Shown: positions 41,323-50,034 of the stretch, piece after piece | How the letters are laid out: every line of letters starts with the position of its first letter | How positions within the stretch are numbered: position 1 is the stretch's first letter | Assembly (NCBI GenBank): GCA_020161775.1 | Contig: JAIUOW010000023.1 | Location: 27,892-91,891 of the forward strand | DNA: 64,000 nt | Source: Pseudomonadota bacterium | GTDB taxonomy: Bacteria; Pseudomonadota; Gammaproteobacteria; Burkholderiales; Burkholderiaceae_C | Direction: 5' to 3' | Position numbers and translations under genes: made by a program | The notes under the pieces: generated by a model | The model's database searches: none | Seen by the model: only the letters and a program-made list of their open reading frames with translations | Told to the model about the DNA's origin: nothing

Positions 41323-43105
41323 CGCGCACGCGCACCGGCATGGTCAGCAGGATCTGCGCCATGCCCTTGCCCAGCGGGTCGTTGCGCAGGCTGGCCATGC
41401 CGCCGCCGTCCAGCGCCTGCTCGCACACGAAGTTCATGGCGTGGATGCCGGGCACCTCATGGCGCGTGACCGGGCCCAGCACCAGGTGCGCCAGCCACTG
41501 CGCCACGCGTTCGGGCGTGAGCTGTGCCTGCAGCAGGGGCAGCCATTCAGGCCGGCGCGCGATCACGCCGATGTTGGACGTATTGCCCTTGTCGCCGCTG
41601 CGTGCCCAGGCAAGCTGGATCAGGGGGACTTCTACGGTGCCTTCTGCACCCTTGTCCGTTCGGGCTGGGCTTGTCGAAGCCTGTAGCCCTTCGACGGGTT
41701 CAGGGCGAACGGTGGCAGGGGTGGCGACCACTGGCACCTGCACTGCATGCAATACACCATCCACATCCACTACTGGCTGCAGCCGCTGCTTGTCCAGCAA
41801 AAAAGCAAACTGCCGTATGCACGGCGCGGGGCTGGGCCGCCCGGCCGCGCCCGTGGTGCCGGGTGCCCAGCTGGTGCCCGCCGGCGCGATCTCGCGCGCG
41901 AAGATCTCCAGCGCCGCCTTGTGCGGGTGCATCACCGCCAGATGCAACACGGCCTCGCGTACATGGGCGGTCTGGGCGTGCGGGCCGAAGTTGCCGGCCT
42001 CACTGCCCAGCACCTCGATGTTCGTGCGGCTGTAGTCGGGCAAACCGGCCTGCGCGAACAGCGCACGGGTGCGCGCCAGGATGGCCTCGCCGGTGCGGCG
42101 CGCCTTGCGCGCGGCGTCCATGCCCACCACGGTGAGCTGCCCGGTGCAGCGAAAGCCGTCCAGCCAGGTGGCGGACACCTTGTACGCAGGCCCCAGGGCC
42201 CGGCCTCGCGCGCCGCGCACCTCGACCCGGTGTTCGCCAGCCTGCTGCAACGTCACGGCGGTGAAGTCGCAAACGACATCGGGCAGAAGGTAGCCGCGCG
42301 GGTCGCCGATCTCGTACAGCATCTGCTCGGCAATGACGGCGCAATTGACCAGGCCGCCCGTGCCCGCGGGCTTGGTGGCCACGAAATGGCCGTCGGCATG
42401 GCATTCGATCACCGGGTAGCCGATGTTGGGCCAGTCGGGCACCGATTCCCAGTCGGTGTGCAGGCCGCCGGTGGCCTGGCAGCCGCATTCAATGATGTGG
42501 CCGGCCAGGCTGCCCTGGGCCAGGCGGTCGTAGTCGTCCACCGCCCAGCCAAATTCGTGCATCAGCGCGCCCAGCGTCACCGCGCTGTCTACGCAACGCC
42601 CGGTGATGACGATCTGCGCGCCCGCGTCCAGGGCCCGCTTTACCGGCAGCGCGCCCAGGTAGGCGTTGGCGGTGACCAGCTTCGCCGGCAACGGCGCGCC
42701 GCTTTGCAGCTCGCGCACCTCTTCACCGCGCAGCGCATCCACCAGCGGCATGACGTCGTCCCCCAGCACCACGGCCACTTTCACGGCCACGCCCTGTTCG
42801 GCGGCCAGCGCGCGGATGGCCTGCGCGCAGGCCTGCGGGTTGACGCCGCCCGCATTGCTGATGACGCGGATGTTCTTCGCCACCACGTCTTTCAGGATGG
42901 CTTTCATCGTGACCGTGACGAAATCGGTCGCATAGCCCAGCTCGGGGTTCTTGCCCCGTGCTGCCGCCAGGATGGACATGGTCAGCTCGGCCAGGTAGTC
43001 AAACACCAGGTAGTCCACGCCCGCGGCCACGAGCTGTGGCGCACCCACGCTGCTGTCGCCCCAGAAGCCGCTCGCGCCGCCGATGCGGATCACTTTGCCG
43101 GTCAT
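41303..43105 (-). CDS. AtuA-like protein (DUF1446, acyclic terpene utilisation family)
   Basis: AtuA is needed for growth on citronellol and geranylate but its reaction is unknown. The 600-residue product has the large N-terminal domain (VIRIGGASGFWGDSSVGAPQ, VISNAGGVNPQACA, ITGRCVDSAVTLGALMHEF) and a small C-terminal domain (PLIQLAWARSGDKGNTSNIG and HAMNFVCEQALDGGG). The linker (about residues 455-490) includes VRPEPVEG, encoded by a palindromic repeat at 41656-41712. The start at 43105 shares its A with the stop of the enoyl-CoA hydratase gene (TGATG), so both are coupled. The family's usual carboxylase partner is not here. Confidence 0.88.
   Translation of the reverse strand: MTGKVIRIGGASGFWGDSSVGAPQLVAAGVDYLVFDYLAELTMSILAAARGKNPELGYATDFVTVTMKAILKDVVAKNIRVISNAGGVNPQACAQAIRALAAEQGVAVKVAVVLGDDVMPLVDALRGEEVRELQSGAPLPAKLVTANAYLGALPVKRALDAGAQIVITGRCVDSAVTLGALMHEFGWAVDDYDRLAQGSLAGHIIECGCQATGGLHTDWESVPDWPNIGYPVIECHADGHFVATKPAGTGGLVNCAVIAEQMLYEIGDPRGYLLPDVVCDFTAVTLQQAGEHRVEVRGARGRALGPAYKVSATWLDGFRCTGQLTVVGMDAARKARRTGEAILARTRALFAQAGLPDYSRTNIEVLGSEAGNFGPHAQTAHVREAVLHLAVMHPHKAALEIFAREIAPAGTSWAPGTTGAAGRPSPAPCIRQFAFLLDKQRLQPVVDVDGVLHAVQVPVVATPATVRPEPVEGLQASTSPARTDKGAEGTVEVPLIQLAWARSGDKGNTSNIGVIARRPEWLPLLQAQLTPERVAQWLAHLVLGPVTRHEVPGIHAMNFVCEQALDGGGMASLRNDPLGKGMAQILLTMPVRVRATDLSR
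41656..41712. repeat. palindromic repeat inside the AtuA-like gene
   Basis: Arms 41656-41681 and 41687-41712 are imperfect inverted repeats (18 of 26 positions; CCGTTCG at both outer ends, GTCGAAG inside) around a short centre. The right arm on the minus strand encodes VRPEPVEG, a peptide I recall from a common intergenic repeat in Proteobacteria that sometimes invades genes. Here it lies in frame in the linker between the two domains. Confidence 0.75.
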
Positions 43106-43896
43106 CACTGGCCTTTCCATTCGGGTTTGCGCTTTTGCTGGAAGGCGGCTTGCCCTTCCTTCGCGTCTTCCGTCAGCGTGAACAGGGCGATCTGGCTTTC
43201 GGTGAAGCTCATGCTTTCCTCAAACGCCATAGCCTCGATCTTCTTCATGGTGTACAGGCCGCGGCGGATGGCCGCGGGCGACTTGTCCAGCAGGCGGTCC
43301 AGCAGCCATTGCAGCCGGGCGTCCAGATCGTCATCGACGTAGTTCACCAGACCATAGTGCAGCGCCTGCTCCGATGTGATGGGCTCGCCGGTGATGCACA
43401 TCTCGGCCAGCGTGCGCCGCGGGATCAGGTGCTGCAGCACGCTGAGCACCTGCGCCGGGAACACGCCGACCTTCACCTCGGGCAGGCCGAACACCGCATG
43501 GCGGGCCGCCACCGCCATGTCGCACATGGACAGCAGACCCATGCCGCCGGCCATGCAGGCGCCATTGACCCGCGCCACCAGCGGCACGTTGCTCGCGCGC
43601 GCCACGCGCAGCAGCTGGGCCAGGTGGCCGTGGGGCTCTGAATAGTCGGTGGTGAAGGCGTTGGCCGACTGCAGGTCGGCGCCCGCGCAAAAGGCCTTGC
43701 TGCCCGCGCCTGTAATGACGATGGCGCGCACGCCACGGTCGGCCTGGGCGGCAGTGATGGCCTGGGCCATGCCGGCCAGCACGCCATGGCTCATGGCATT
43801 GCGCCGCGCTTCGCGGTGGATGGTGAGCCACAGCACCGGGCCGCGCGGCTGCACGAGCAGCTCGGGCGCGGAGGCGGTGGTATCGGTATCGGTCAT
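43105..43896 (-). CDS. enoyl-CoA hydratase family protein
   Basis: The 263-residue crotonase-fold protein has TIHREARRNAMSHGV, the oxyanion-hole parts GAGSKAFCAGADLQ and VNGACMAGGMGLLSMCDMAV and the segment FGLPEVKVGVFPAQVLS. This last one and the C-terminal AAFQQKRKPEWKGQ resemble methylglutaconyl- or isohexenylglutaconyl-CoA hydratases of leucine/terpene breakdown. That would suit its coupled AtuA-like neighbour, but the exact reaction is inference. Start 43896 has AGGAGAC upstream. It is divergent from the MCE transporter operon. Confidence 0.92.
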   Translation of the reverse strand: MTDTDTTASAPELLVQPRGPVLWLTIHREARRNAMSHGVLAGMAQAITAAQADRGVRAIVITGAGSKAFCAGADLQSANAFTTDYSEPHGHLAQLLRVARASNVPLVARVNGACMAGGMGLLSMCDMAVAARHAVFGLPEVKVGVFPAQVLSVLQHLIPRRTLAEMCITGEPITSEQALHYGLVNYVDDDLDARLQWLLDRLLDKSPAAIRRGLYTMKKIEAMAFEESMSFTESQIALFTLTEDAKEGQAAFQQKRKPEWKGQ

Positions 43897-43993
43897 GCTG
43901 TCTCCTGCGGGCGCGCGCCGGGCGCCCTTTTCCTACACCACTGTACATGGGCTGCGGGTACGATGGCAGCCTCTCCCACTCCGACCGTTGTTG

Positions 43994-45112
43994 ATGGAGC
44001 CCTCCACGCCCCGCACCGAAAAGCAGGACGCCGCCGGCGGCGCCAGCCTGCGCGTGCTGGGGGCCTGGACGGCGGGGCGTTTTGCCGATGCACGCATGTA
44101 CCGCAGCGCCGTGGCGGCGCTGGCCGATGCACCGCCGGGCGCCGGCTGGGACCTGCGCGATGCGCAGCAGATCGACCACCTGGGCGCGCAGCTGCTGTGG
44201 AACCACTGGGGCCGCCAGTGGCCCCGCCAGCTGGATGCCGAGCCGGGCCAGCGTGCCGTGCTGGAGCGCGTGGCCCAGTTCACCGTGGACCTGCCCCCGC
44301 GCGGGCGCCTGACCTGGGCCGAGCGCTACCTGGGGCTGGGCGCCGCCGTGGTGCGGGCCGGGCGCCATGTGCGCGGCTTTGTGCGCCTGACTGGCCAGCT
44401 GATGATCGACATGGGCCGCCTGGCGCGCGTGCCGCACAACGGCCCGTGGCGCGATGTGTCGGGCCACCTGTACCGCATCGGCGCCACGGCGCTTCCCATC
44501 ACGGCCCTGGTGGGCTTCCTGATCGGCGTGGTGCTGGCCTACCTCACGTCGCAGCAGCTCAAGCAGTTTGGCGCGGACGCCTACATCGTCAACATCCTGG
44601 GCGTGTCGCTGATCCGCGAGCTGGGCCCCATGCTGGCGGCCATCCTGATCGCCGGCCGCTCGGGCTCGGCCATCACCGCGCAGATCGGCGTGATGCGCGT
44701 GACCGACGAGCTGGACGCGATGCGCGTCATGGGCATATCGCACAGCTGGCGCCTGGTGATGCCGCGCGCCATGGCGCTGGCCATTGCCATGCCGCTGATC
44801 AGCGTGTGGACCACGCTCGCCGCGCTGGGCGGCGGCATGCTGTCGGCCGATTTATCCATGGGCATCACGCCGCAGTATTTCTTCAACGCCCTGCCGGCGG
44901 CGGCCAGCATCAACAATCTCTACCTGGCCACGGCCAAGTCGGTGGTGTTCGGCGTGATGATTGCGCTGATCGGCTGCCACTACGGCCTGCGCGTCAAGCC
45001 CAACACCCAGAGCCTGGGCGAAGGCACCACGGCGTCGGTGGTCACGTCCATCACGGCGGTGATCCTGATCGATGCGCTGTTTGCCGTCCTGTTCAAGGAC
45101 GTGGGCGTATGA
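43994..45112 (+). CDS. MCE-type ABC transporter permease (MlaE family) with N-terminal STAS-like domain
   Basis: MlaE-type permeases move phospholipids between inner and outer membranes with MCE and ATPase partners. The 372-residue protein has an N-terminal soluble domain (about residues 18-100; SLRVLGAWTAGRFA, QQIDHLGAQLLWNHWG) that looks like an MlaB/STAS domain fused in, then the permease with RIGATALPITALVGFLIGVV, IRELGPMLAAILIAGRSGSA and AQIGVMRVTDELDAM. The start at 43994 is preferred; the longer frame is antisense to the hydratase gene. Stop and next start overlap as ATGA. Confidence 0.93.
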   Translation: MEPSTPRTEKQDAAGGASLRVLGAWTAGRFADARMYRSAVAALADAPPGAGWDLRDAQQIDHLGAQLLWNHWGRQWPRQLDAEPGQRAVLERVAQFTVDLPPRGRLTWAERYLGLGAAVVRAGRHVRGFVRLTGQLMIDMGRLARVPHNGPWRDVSGHLYRIGATALPITALVGFLIGVVLAYLTSQQLKQFGADAYIVNILGVSLIRELGPMLAAILIAGRSGSAITAQIGVMRVTDELDAMRVMGISHSWRLVMPRAMALAIAMPLISVWTTLAALGGGMLSADLSMGITPQYFFNALPAAASINNLYLATAKSVVFGVMIALIGCHYGLRVKPNTQSLGEGTTASVVTSITAVILIDALFAVLFKDVGV

Positions 45113-45903
45113 CGGACGGCAGGAACGTCATCGAGATCCGCGGCCTGTGGACCGAATTCCCTGGCGCCACGCGCAATTTCGTGGTGCACCAGGACCTGGA
45201 CCTGGACGTGCAGCGCGGCGAGGTGCTGTCGCTGGTGGGCGGCTCGGGCACGGGCAAGACAGTGCTGCTGCGCCAGATCCTTGGGCTGGAGTCGCCTTCG
45301 CGCGGGCGCATCAGCGTGCTGGGCCAGGCACCCGCCAGCCTGGGTGAACGCGGCGCGGCCAGCCGCGTGGGCATGCTGTTCCAGCACGGGGCGCTGTTCT
45401 CGGCCTTCAGCGTGCTGGACAACATCGCCTTCCCGTTGCGCGAGCTCAAGACGTTGCCGCCCGAGCTGATCCGCGACGCGGCCCTGGTCAAGCTGCAGAT
45501 GGTGGGGCTGGGCCCGGAGCATGCCGACAAGATGCCGGCCGACCTGTCGGGCGGAATGATCAAGCGCGTGGCGCTGGCGCGCGCGCTCATCATGGACCCG
45601 CCGCTGCTGCTGCTGGACGAGCCCACCGCCGGGCTGGACCCGGACAGCTCGGACAGCTTCGTCACGCTGCTGCGCTCGCTGCACCGCGACCTGGGCCTGA
45701 CGGTGGTGATGGTCACCCATGACCTGGACACCCTGTTCGAGTTGAGCACCCGCATTGCGGTGCTGGCCGACCGCAAGGTGATCGTGAACGGGCCGCCCAA
45801 GCAGGTGATTGCATTCCAGCACCCGTTCATCCACCATTTTTTCCTGGGCGAACGGGGTCAGCGCGCGATGGAGCTGCTGCGCGAATACCCGTTCGCTGTT
45901 TAG
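45109..45903 (+). CDS. MCE-type ABC transporter ATPase (MlaF family)
   Basis: This is the ATP-hydrolysing subunit that drives lipid transport. The 264-residue protein has all motifs: Walker A GGSGTGKT at residues 44-51, Q-loop in FQHGALFSAFSVLDN, signature ADLSGGMIKRVALARAL, Walker B LLLLDEPTAGLDPD and the switch histidine in VTHDLDTLF. LSGGM and FQHGALFSAF are typical of MlaF rather than other ABC ATPases. Coupled by ATGA to the permease gene; 12 bp before the MCE gene. Confidence 0.95.
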   Translation: MTDGRNVIEIRGLWTEFPGATRNFVVHQDLDLDVQRGEVLSLVGGSGTGKTVLLRQILGLESPSRGRISVLGQAPASLGERGAASRVGMLFQHGALFSAFSVLDNIAFPLRELKTLPPELIRDAALVKLQMVGLGPEHADKMPADLSGGMIKRVALARALIMDPPLLLLDEPTAGLDPDSSDSFVTLLRSLHRDLGLTVVMVTHDLDTLFELSTRIAVLADRKVIVNGPPKQVIAFQHPFIHHFFLGERGQRAMELLREYPFAV

Positions 45904-45915
45904 AGAGGACGTCTT

Positions 45916-46896
45916 ATGGAAAACAAATCCCATGCCCTTGCCGCCGGCATCTTCGTGCTGGTGGCCAGCGCGCTGCTGGCGGCGCTGGCCGTCTGGCTCA
46001 CGCGCGACCAGGGGGAATACCACCTGTATGAAATCTCCACCAGCGAAATCGTCAGCGGCCTGCAGCCGCAGGCACCGGTGCGCTACCGCGGGGTGGACGT
46101 GGGCAAGGTGGCCGCCATCGGCTTTGATCCGCAAAAGCGCGGCAACGTGCTGGTGCGCCTGCAGGTGGACGAAGCCGCGCCCATGACGCAGGCCACCTTT
46201 GCCCAGCTGAACTTCCAGGGCGTGACGGGCCTGGCCTTCGTGCAGCTGGACGATGGCGGCAAGGCCGCGCCGCCGCTGGCGCACAACGACGACCAGCCGC
46301 CACGCATCCCGCTCAAGCCCAGCCTGTTTGGCAAGCTGGCCGAGCGCGGCGAGGTCATCATCGACCAGGTGGAAAAGGTCACGGTGCAGCTGAACAAGCT
46401 GCTGGCCGATGACAACCAGAAGCGCATCGCCATCGCGCTGGAAGGCGCGGCGCAGGCCACGCAGAACGTGGCCACGCTGTCGGCGCGCATGCAGGTGCTG
46501 CTGGATGCCCAGCTGGGGCCGCAGCGCGTGAACGTGCCTGCGCTGGTGAAAGAGGCCACGGTCACGATGAAATCGCTGCAGGCCAGTTCCGACAAGGCGG
46601 GCCAGGCCGTGGACGAGGTGGCCAGAACCGCGCGCCGCCTGAATGAAAAGGACGGCCCGATCGACCGGCTGGCCGAAGGCACGCAGGCCCTGTCGGCGGC
46701 GGCGGATGCGTTCAATGCCGCCACGCTGCCCCGCATCAACCAGGCGACCGAGGAAACCTCGCGCGCGGTGCGCCGGCTGAGCCGCGCGGCCAATGCCATC
46801 AACGACAACCCGCAATCACTGATCTTCGGCAACGGCGCGGCCAACCCCGGCCCCGGCGAGCCGGGCTTTGTGGCGCCCCAGGGAGGCAACCGATGA
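45916..46896 (+). CDS. MCE-domain protein (MlaD/PqiB-like substrate-binding subunit)
   Basis: The 326-residue protein has one N-terminal anchor helix (about residues 8-28, ALAAGIFVLVASALLAALAV) and a single MCE domain (about 38-115: EIVSGLQPQAPVRYRGVDVG KVAAIGFD and VTGLAFVQL), then a long helical region (about 135-300) that would form the hydrophobic tunnel across the periplasm. It is the lipid-binding part of the transporter. The RBS GAGAGGA lies upstream. Its stop overlaps the next start as ATGA. Confidence 0.93.
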   Translation: MENKSHALAAGIFVLVASALLAALAVWLTRDQGEYHLYEISTSEIVSGLQPQAPVRYRGVDVGKVAAIGFDPQKRGNVLVRLQVDEAAPMTQATFAQLNFQGVTGLAFVQLDDGGKAAPPLAHNDDQPPRIPLKPSLFGKLAERGEVIIDQVEKVTVQLNKLLADDNQKRIAIALEGAAQATQNVATLSARMQVLLDAQLGPQRVNVPALVKEATVTMKSLQASSDKAGQAVDEVARTARRLNEKDGPIDRLAEGTQALSAAADAFNAATLPRINQATEETSRAVRRLSRAANAINDNPQSLIFGNGAANPGPGEPGFVAPQGGNR

Positions 46897-47525
46897 AATC
46901 ACACCACACCGCAGCAGGGGCGCTGGCCCTGGCGCTGCTGGCCGGCTGCGCGGGGCCCGAGCGGCCCGTGCGCGCCATGCTGTATGACTTCGGCCCCGGT
47001 GCCACGCAGGTGCAACCCGCCACCCGCATGGCGCCCTTGCCGGCCATCGCGCTGGCTGACATCGACGCGGGCGGCGCGCTGGACAGCAGCGCCATGCTGT
47101 ACCGGCTGGGCTATGCCGACGCCAACCAGCTGCGCCCCTATGCCCAGGCACGCTGGACGGCCGCGCCCGCGCAGCTGGTGCGTCAGCGCTTGCGTGAACA
47201 CCTGTCGCAGCGGCGCGTGGTGCTGAACACCGGCGAGGGCGCCGCGCTGCTGCGCTCGGGCGGCGTGGCCCCGCGGGTGCTGCGCCTGGAGCTGGAGGAA
47301 TTCAGCCACATGTTTGAGTCGCCCACCCAAAGCGCCGGCGTCATCCGGCTGCGCGCCACGCTGGCCGAGAACACGCCGTCGGGCGAAAGGCTGCTGGCCC
47401 AGCGCGCGGTGATCGTGCAGCGCCCCGCGCCCACGGCCGATGCGCCGGGCGGCGTGCGTGCCCTGGCTGCAGCCACCGACGCGGCCGCCGAAGAGCTGTC
47501 CCAATGGCTGCAACAGGTGCCGTGA
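46893..47525 (+). CDS. ABC-type transport auxiliary lipoprotein (PqiC-like)
   Basis: The 210-residue protein has a lipoprotein signal (GALALALLAGC, Cys19) and the ABC_trans_aux pattern: YDFGP near the start, MLYRLGYADANQLRPYAQARWTA-type segment (Y-R-x-x-x-AN-x-x-x-Y-x-x-x-x-W), VLRLELEEFSHMF, and a C-terminal helix AEELSQWLQQ. In PqiABC-like systems the lipoprotein sits in the outer membrane and meets the MCE tunnel. It completes a Mla/Pqi hybrid operon; no soluble MlaC shuttle gene follows. Confidence 0.9.
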   Translation: MKSHHTAAGALALALLAGCAGPERPVRAMLYDFGPGATQVQPATRMAPLPAIALADIDAGGALDSSAMLYRLGYADANQLRPYAQARWTAAPAQLVRQRLREHLSQRRVVLNTGEGAALLRSGGVAPRVLRLELEEFSHMFESPTQSAGVIRLRATLAENTPSGERLLAQRAVIVQRPAPTADAPGGVRALAAATDAAAEELSQWLQQVP

Positions 47526-48070
47526 GCCCCGTGCCCGTGGTGGCGTTGGCGCCTGCCGGGCCCTGCGGGCCACTGTCGCAGCGGCCCGAGCTGCTGCGCG
47601 AATCCGCGCTGCTGCAGGACTTCACGGCGGCCGAGGCCGACGTGCTGGGCGCAGCCATGCAGCTGGTGCGGGCCGGCCCGGGCCAGGTGCTGATTGCCGA
47701 AGGCACGGTGGACGACTGGATGATGGTGTTGCTGGCCGGCACGGTGGACGTGACCAAGCGCAAGGTCGGCGCTGAAAGCGACGGCGAGGAGGCCGGTGAC
47801 ACCACCCGTCTGGCGGTCATCCGCCCCGGCGCGGTGATCGGCGAGATGTCCATGCTGGACGGCGAGCCGCGCTACGCCACCTGCACCGCGCTGGACGAGG
47901 TGGAGGCCGCCGTGCTCACGCGCGCGGCCGTGGGCCAACTGATCCACGACCACCCGGCCGTGAGCGCCAAGCTGCTGGTGAAGATCACGCAGCTGCTGGC
48001 GCAGCGGCTGCGCAACACCAGCAACCAGCTGGTCAGGAAACTGCGCGCAGACGCGGCGGTCAGCGGCTGA
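47504..48070 (+). CDS. cyclic nucleotide-binding domain protein
   Basis: The 188-residue protein has one cNMP-binding beta-roll (about residues 35-165: ALLQDFTAAEADVLGAAMQL, GQVLIAEGTVDDWMMVLLAG, RPGAVIGEMSMLDGEPRYAT CTALDEVEAAVL) and a short C-terminal helix (HPAVSAKLLVKITQLLAQRL). The phosphate-binding part GEMSMLDGEPRYATC fits the R-A-A/T pattern. It has no helix-turn-helix, so it is not a CRP-type regulator. Its frame overlaps the lipoprotein gene; a GTG at 47522 (GTGA overlap) is an equally likely start. Probably co-translated with the lipid-transport operon. It overlaps convergent marC by 11 bp. Confidence 0.82.
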   Translation: MAATGAVSPVPVVALAPAGPCGPLSQRPELLRESALLQDFTAAEADVLGAAMQLVRAGPGQVLIAEGTVDDWMMVLLAGTVDVTKRKVGAESDGEEAGDTTRLAVIRPGAVIGEMSMLDGEPRYATCTALDEVEAAVLTRAAVGQLIHDHPAVSAKLLVKITQLLAQRLRNTSNQLVRKLRADAAVSG

Positions 48071-48692
48071 GCGCCGGGAACAGCTTGAGCAGCCCGTCGG
48101 CCATCACCTCCACCGCCAGCGCCGCCAGGATCAGGCCCATCAGGCGCGTCATGACGTTGATGCCGGTCTTGCCCAGCACGCGCGCGATCGGCTGGGCCAG
48201 CGCGAAGCACAGGGCCGTGGCAATGCCGATCACGATGCCGTAACCCACGAGGGTGCTGAGCTGCCAGAAGGTTTTGGCCTTCTCGGCGTAGATCACCACG
48301 GTGGACATGGTGGCTGGGCCGGTCAGCAACGGAATGGTCAGCGGCACCACGGCAATGCTGGCGCCCATGGCGGCCTTTTCCGCGCCTTCTTCCATCTCGT
48401 TGGTGTGGGGCTTGGCCTCGGCGGGCTGGGCGTTGAGCATGTTCAGCGAACTGATCAGCAGCAGCATGCCGCCCCCCACCTGGAAGCTCGCCAGCGAGAT
48501 GCTGAAGAATTCCAGGATCTTCAGGCCGGCCAGTGCGCTGGTGGCAATGACCACGAACGCGCTGAACGACGCCGTCCAGATGGTGCGGCGGCGCTGCGCG
48601 CGGCTGAAGCCCTGGGTGTAGTGGATGAAAAACGGCACGATGGCCAGCGGGTTCACGATGGCCAGCAGCGTGATCAACGGCTTGAAGTCCAT
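48060..48692 (-). CDS. MarC-family integral membrane protein
   Basis: The 210-residue protein has about six membrane helices with the family signatures LLAIVNPLAIVPFFIHYTQG near the N terminus and SIAVVPLTIPLLTGPATMST in the middle. MarC was once linked to multidrug resistance but its transport role is unknown. Start 48692 overlaps the stop codon of the MaoC-like gene as TGATG, so it is coupled to it. It is the last gene of a three-gene leftward operon. Confidence 0.92.
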   Translation of the reverse strand: MDFKPLITLLAIVNPLAIVPFFIHYTQGFSRAQRRRTIWTASFSAFVVIATSALAGLKILEFFSISLASFQVGGGMLLLISSLNMLNAQPAEAKPHTNEMEEGAEKAAMGASIAVVPLTIPLLTGPATMSTVVIYAEKAKTFWQLSTLVGYGIVIGIATALCFALAQPIARVLGKTGINVMTRLMGLILAALAVEVMADGLLKLFPALSR

Positions 48693-49180
48693 CACTGCTC
48701 CCGTGCGGCGATGGTCGGGTCGGGCGTGCGGCGGCGGAACATGCCGTAGCCTTCCATGTGCAGCACCTTGTCGCCGTCCTGGTTGAACATCTCCCAGGTG
48801 GTCTGCACCAGGCCCACGTCGGCACGCTTGCGCAAGGGGCGCGACTCCACGATGGTGTGGCGCAGGCTCAGCGTGTCGCCGGGGTACACCGGCTTGAGCC
48901 ACTTGAGCGTTTCCAGCCCCGGCGAGCCCATGCTGGCGGCGCGGCACAGGAAGTTGTCCACCATCAGGCGCATGGCCAGGCTGCAGGTGTGCCAGCCGCT
49001 GGCACACAGGCCGCCGAAGATGGACGCCTTGCCCGCGGCTTCGTCCAGGTGAAAGGGCTGGGGGTCGAACTGCCGGGCAAAGTGCATGATTTCCTGGGCG
49101 GTGGGCGTCACGCTGCCCAGCTCCATGGTGCTGCCGGGCTCCAGGTCTTCCCAGTAGATGGTGACGGGGGGTGCGGGCAT
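48692..49180 (-). CDS. MaoC-like dehydratase
   Basis: The 162-residue hot-dog protein has IYWEDLEPGSTMELGSVTPT, the active-site region IMHFARQFDPQPFHLDEAAG with Asp and His, ASIFGGLCASGWHTCSLAMR and LKWLKPVYPGDTLSL. The D-P-Q-P-x-H form is typical of short MaoC-like hydratases in Burkholderiales. Start 49180 shares its A with the stop of the SDR gene (TGATG), and its own stop is shared the same way with marC. It probably works with the SDR on a hydroxyacyl or enoyl substrate (inference). Confidence 0.9.
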   Translation of the reverse strand: MPAPPVTIYWEDLEPGSTMELGSVTPTAQEIMHFARQFDPQPFHLDEAAGKASIFGGLCASGWHTCSLAMRLMVDNFLCRAASMGSPGLETLKWLKPVYPGDTLSLRHTIVESRPLRKRADVGLVQTTWEMFNQDGDKVLHMEGYGMFRRRTPDPTIAAREQ

Positions 49181-49938
49181 CAGCGGCCTCCTGAGACGTC
49201 CACAAGGGACATGGTGGTGTAGCTGGCGTCGGCGGACATCAGCCAGACGATGGCCTGGGCCACTTCGTCCGCCGTGCCGCCGCGCTGCATGGGCACCTGG
49301 TGGGCCAGGTCGCGTACCCGGTTGGGCAGCCCGCCGGACGCATGGATGTCGGTCTCGATCAGCCCTGGCCGCACCGCGTTGACGCGGATGCCCTCGGCAC
49401 CCACCTCCCTGGCCAGGCCGATGGTCATGGCGTCGATGGCGCCCTTGGCGGCCGCATAGTCCACGTACTGGCCCGGCGCGCCCAGCCGCGCCGCGGCGCT
49501 GGACACATTGACGATGCTGCCGCCCGCGCCGCCGTGGCGGGTGCTCATGCGGCGCACGGCCTCGCGCGCGCACAGGAACGAGCCCAGGATGTTGATGTCG
49601 AACATGCGCTTCAGCCGCGCCAGGCTCATGTCTTCCAGCCTGCTGGTTACGTCCACCACGCCGGCGTTATTGACCAGCGCGTCCAGCCGGCCAAACTGCG
49701 CGTCCACCGCGGCGAACATGGCGAGCACGTGGGCTTCGTCGGCCACGTCGGCCTGCACCGCCAATGCACTGCCGCCGCCGGCCTGGATCTGCTGCACCAC
49801 GTCGCGGGCGGCCTGGGCGTTGGCTGTGTAATTGACGGCGACGGCATAGCCCCGGCGCGCCGCCAGCAGCGCCGTGGCGGCGCCAATGCCCCGGCTGGCG
49901 CCAGTGATCAGAACGGTCTTCTTGTCGGTCTTGGCCAA
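49180..49938 (-). CDS. SDR-family oxidoreductase, TTG start
   Basis: The 252-residue protein has cofactor motif ITGASRGIGAATA, NNAG in ALVNNAGVVD, Ser in IVNVSSAAARLG, YxxxK in YVDYAAAKGAID and NAVRPGLIETDI. No ATG gives a sensible N terminus: the open frame runs far to the right as antisense. A TTG at 49938 gives MAKTDKKTVLITGAS and is preceded by AGGAGAC at a good distance, so TTG is taken as the start. First gene of the operon with the MaoC-like and marC genes. Confidence 0.88.
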   Translation of the reverse strand: MAKTDKKTVLITGASRGIGAATALLAARRGYAVAVNYTANAQAARDVVQQIQAGGGSALAVQADVADEAHVLAMFAAVDAQFGRLDALVNNAGVVDVTSRLEDMSLARLKRMFDINILGSFLCAREAVRRMSTRHGGAGGSIVNVSSAAARLGAPGQYVDYAAAKGAIDAMTIGLAREVGAEGIRVNAVRPGLIETDIHASGGLPNRVRDLAHQVPMQRGGTADEVAQAIVWLMSADASYTTMSLVDVSGGR

Positions 49939-50034
49939 AACCTGTCTCCTGCAGGGCTTCCGTGGGTAAGCTACAAACCGCATTACAGCACCCCGCGTGC
50001 CCGGCGCCATCCGCACAAATGAGGAGAGACAGGC

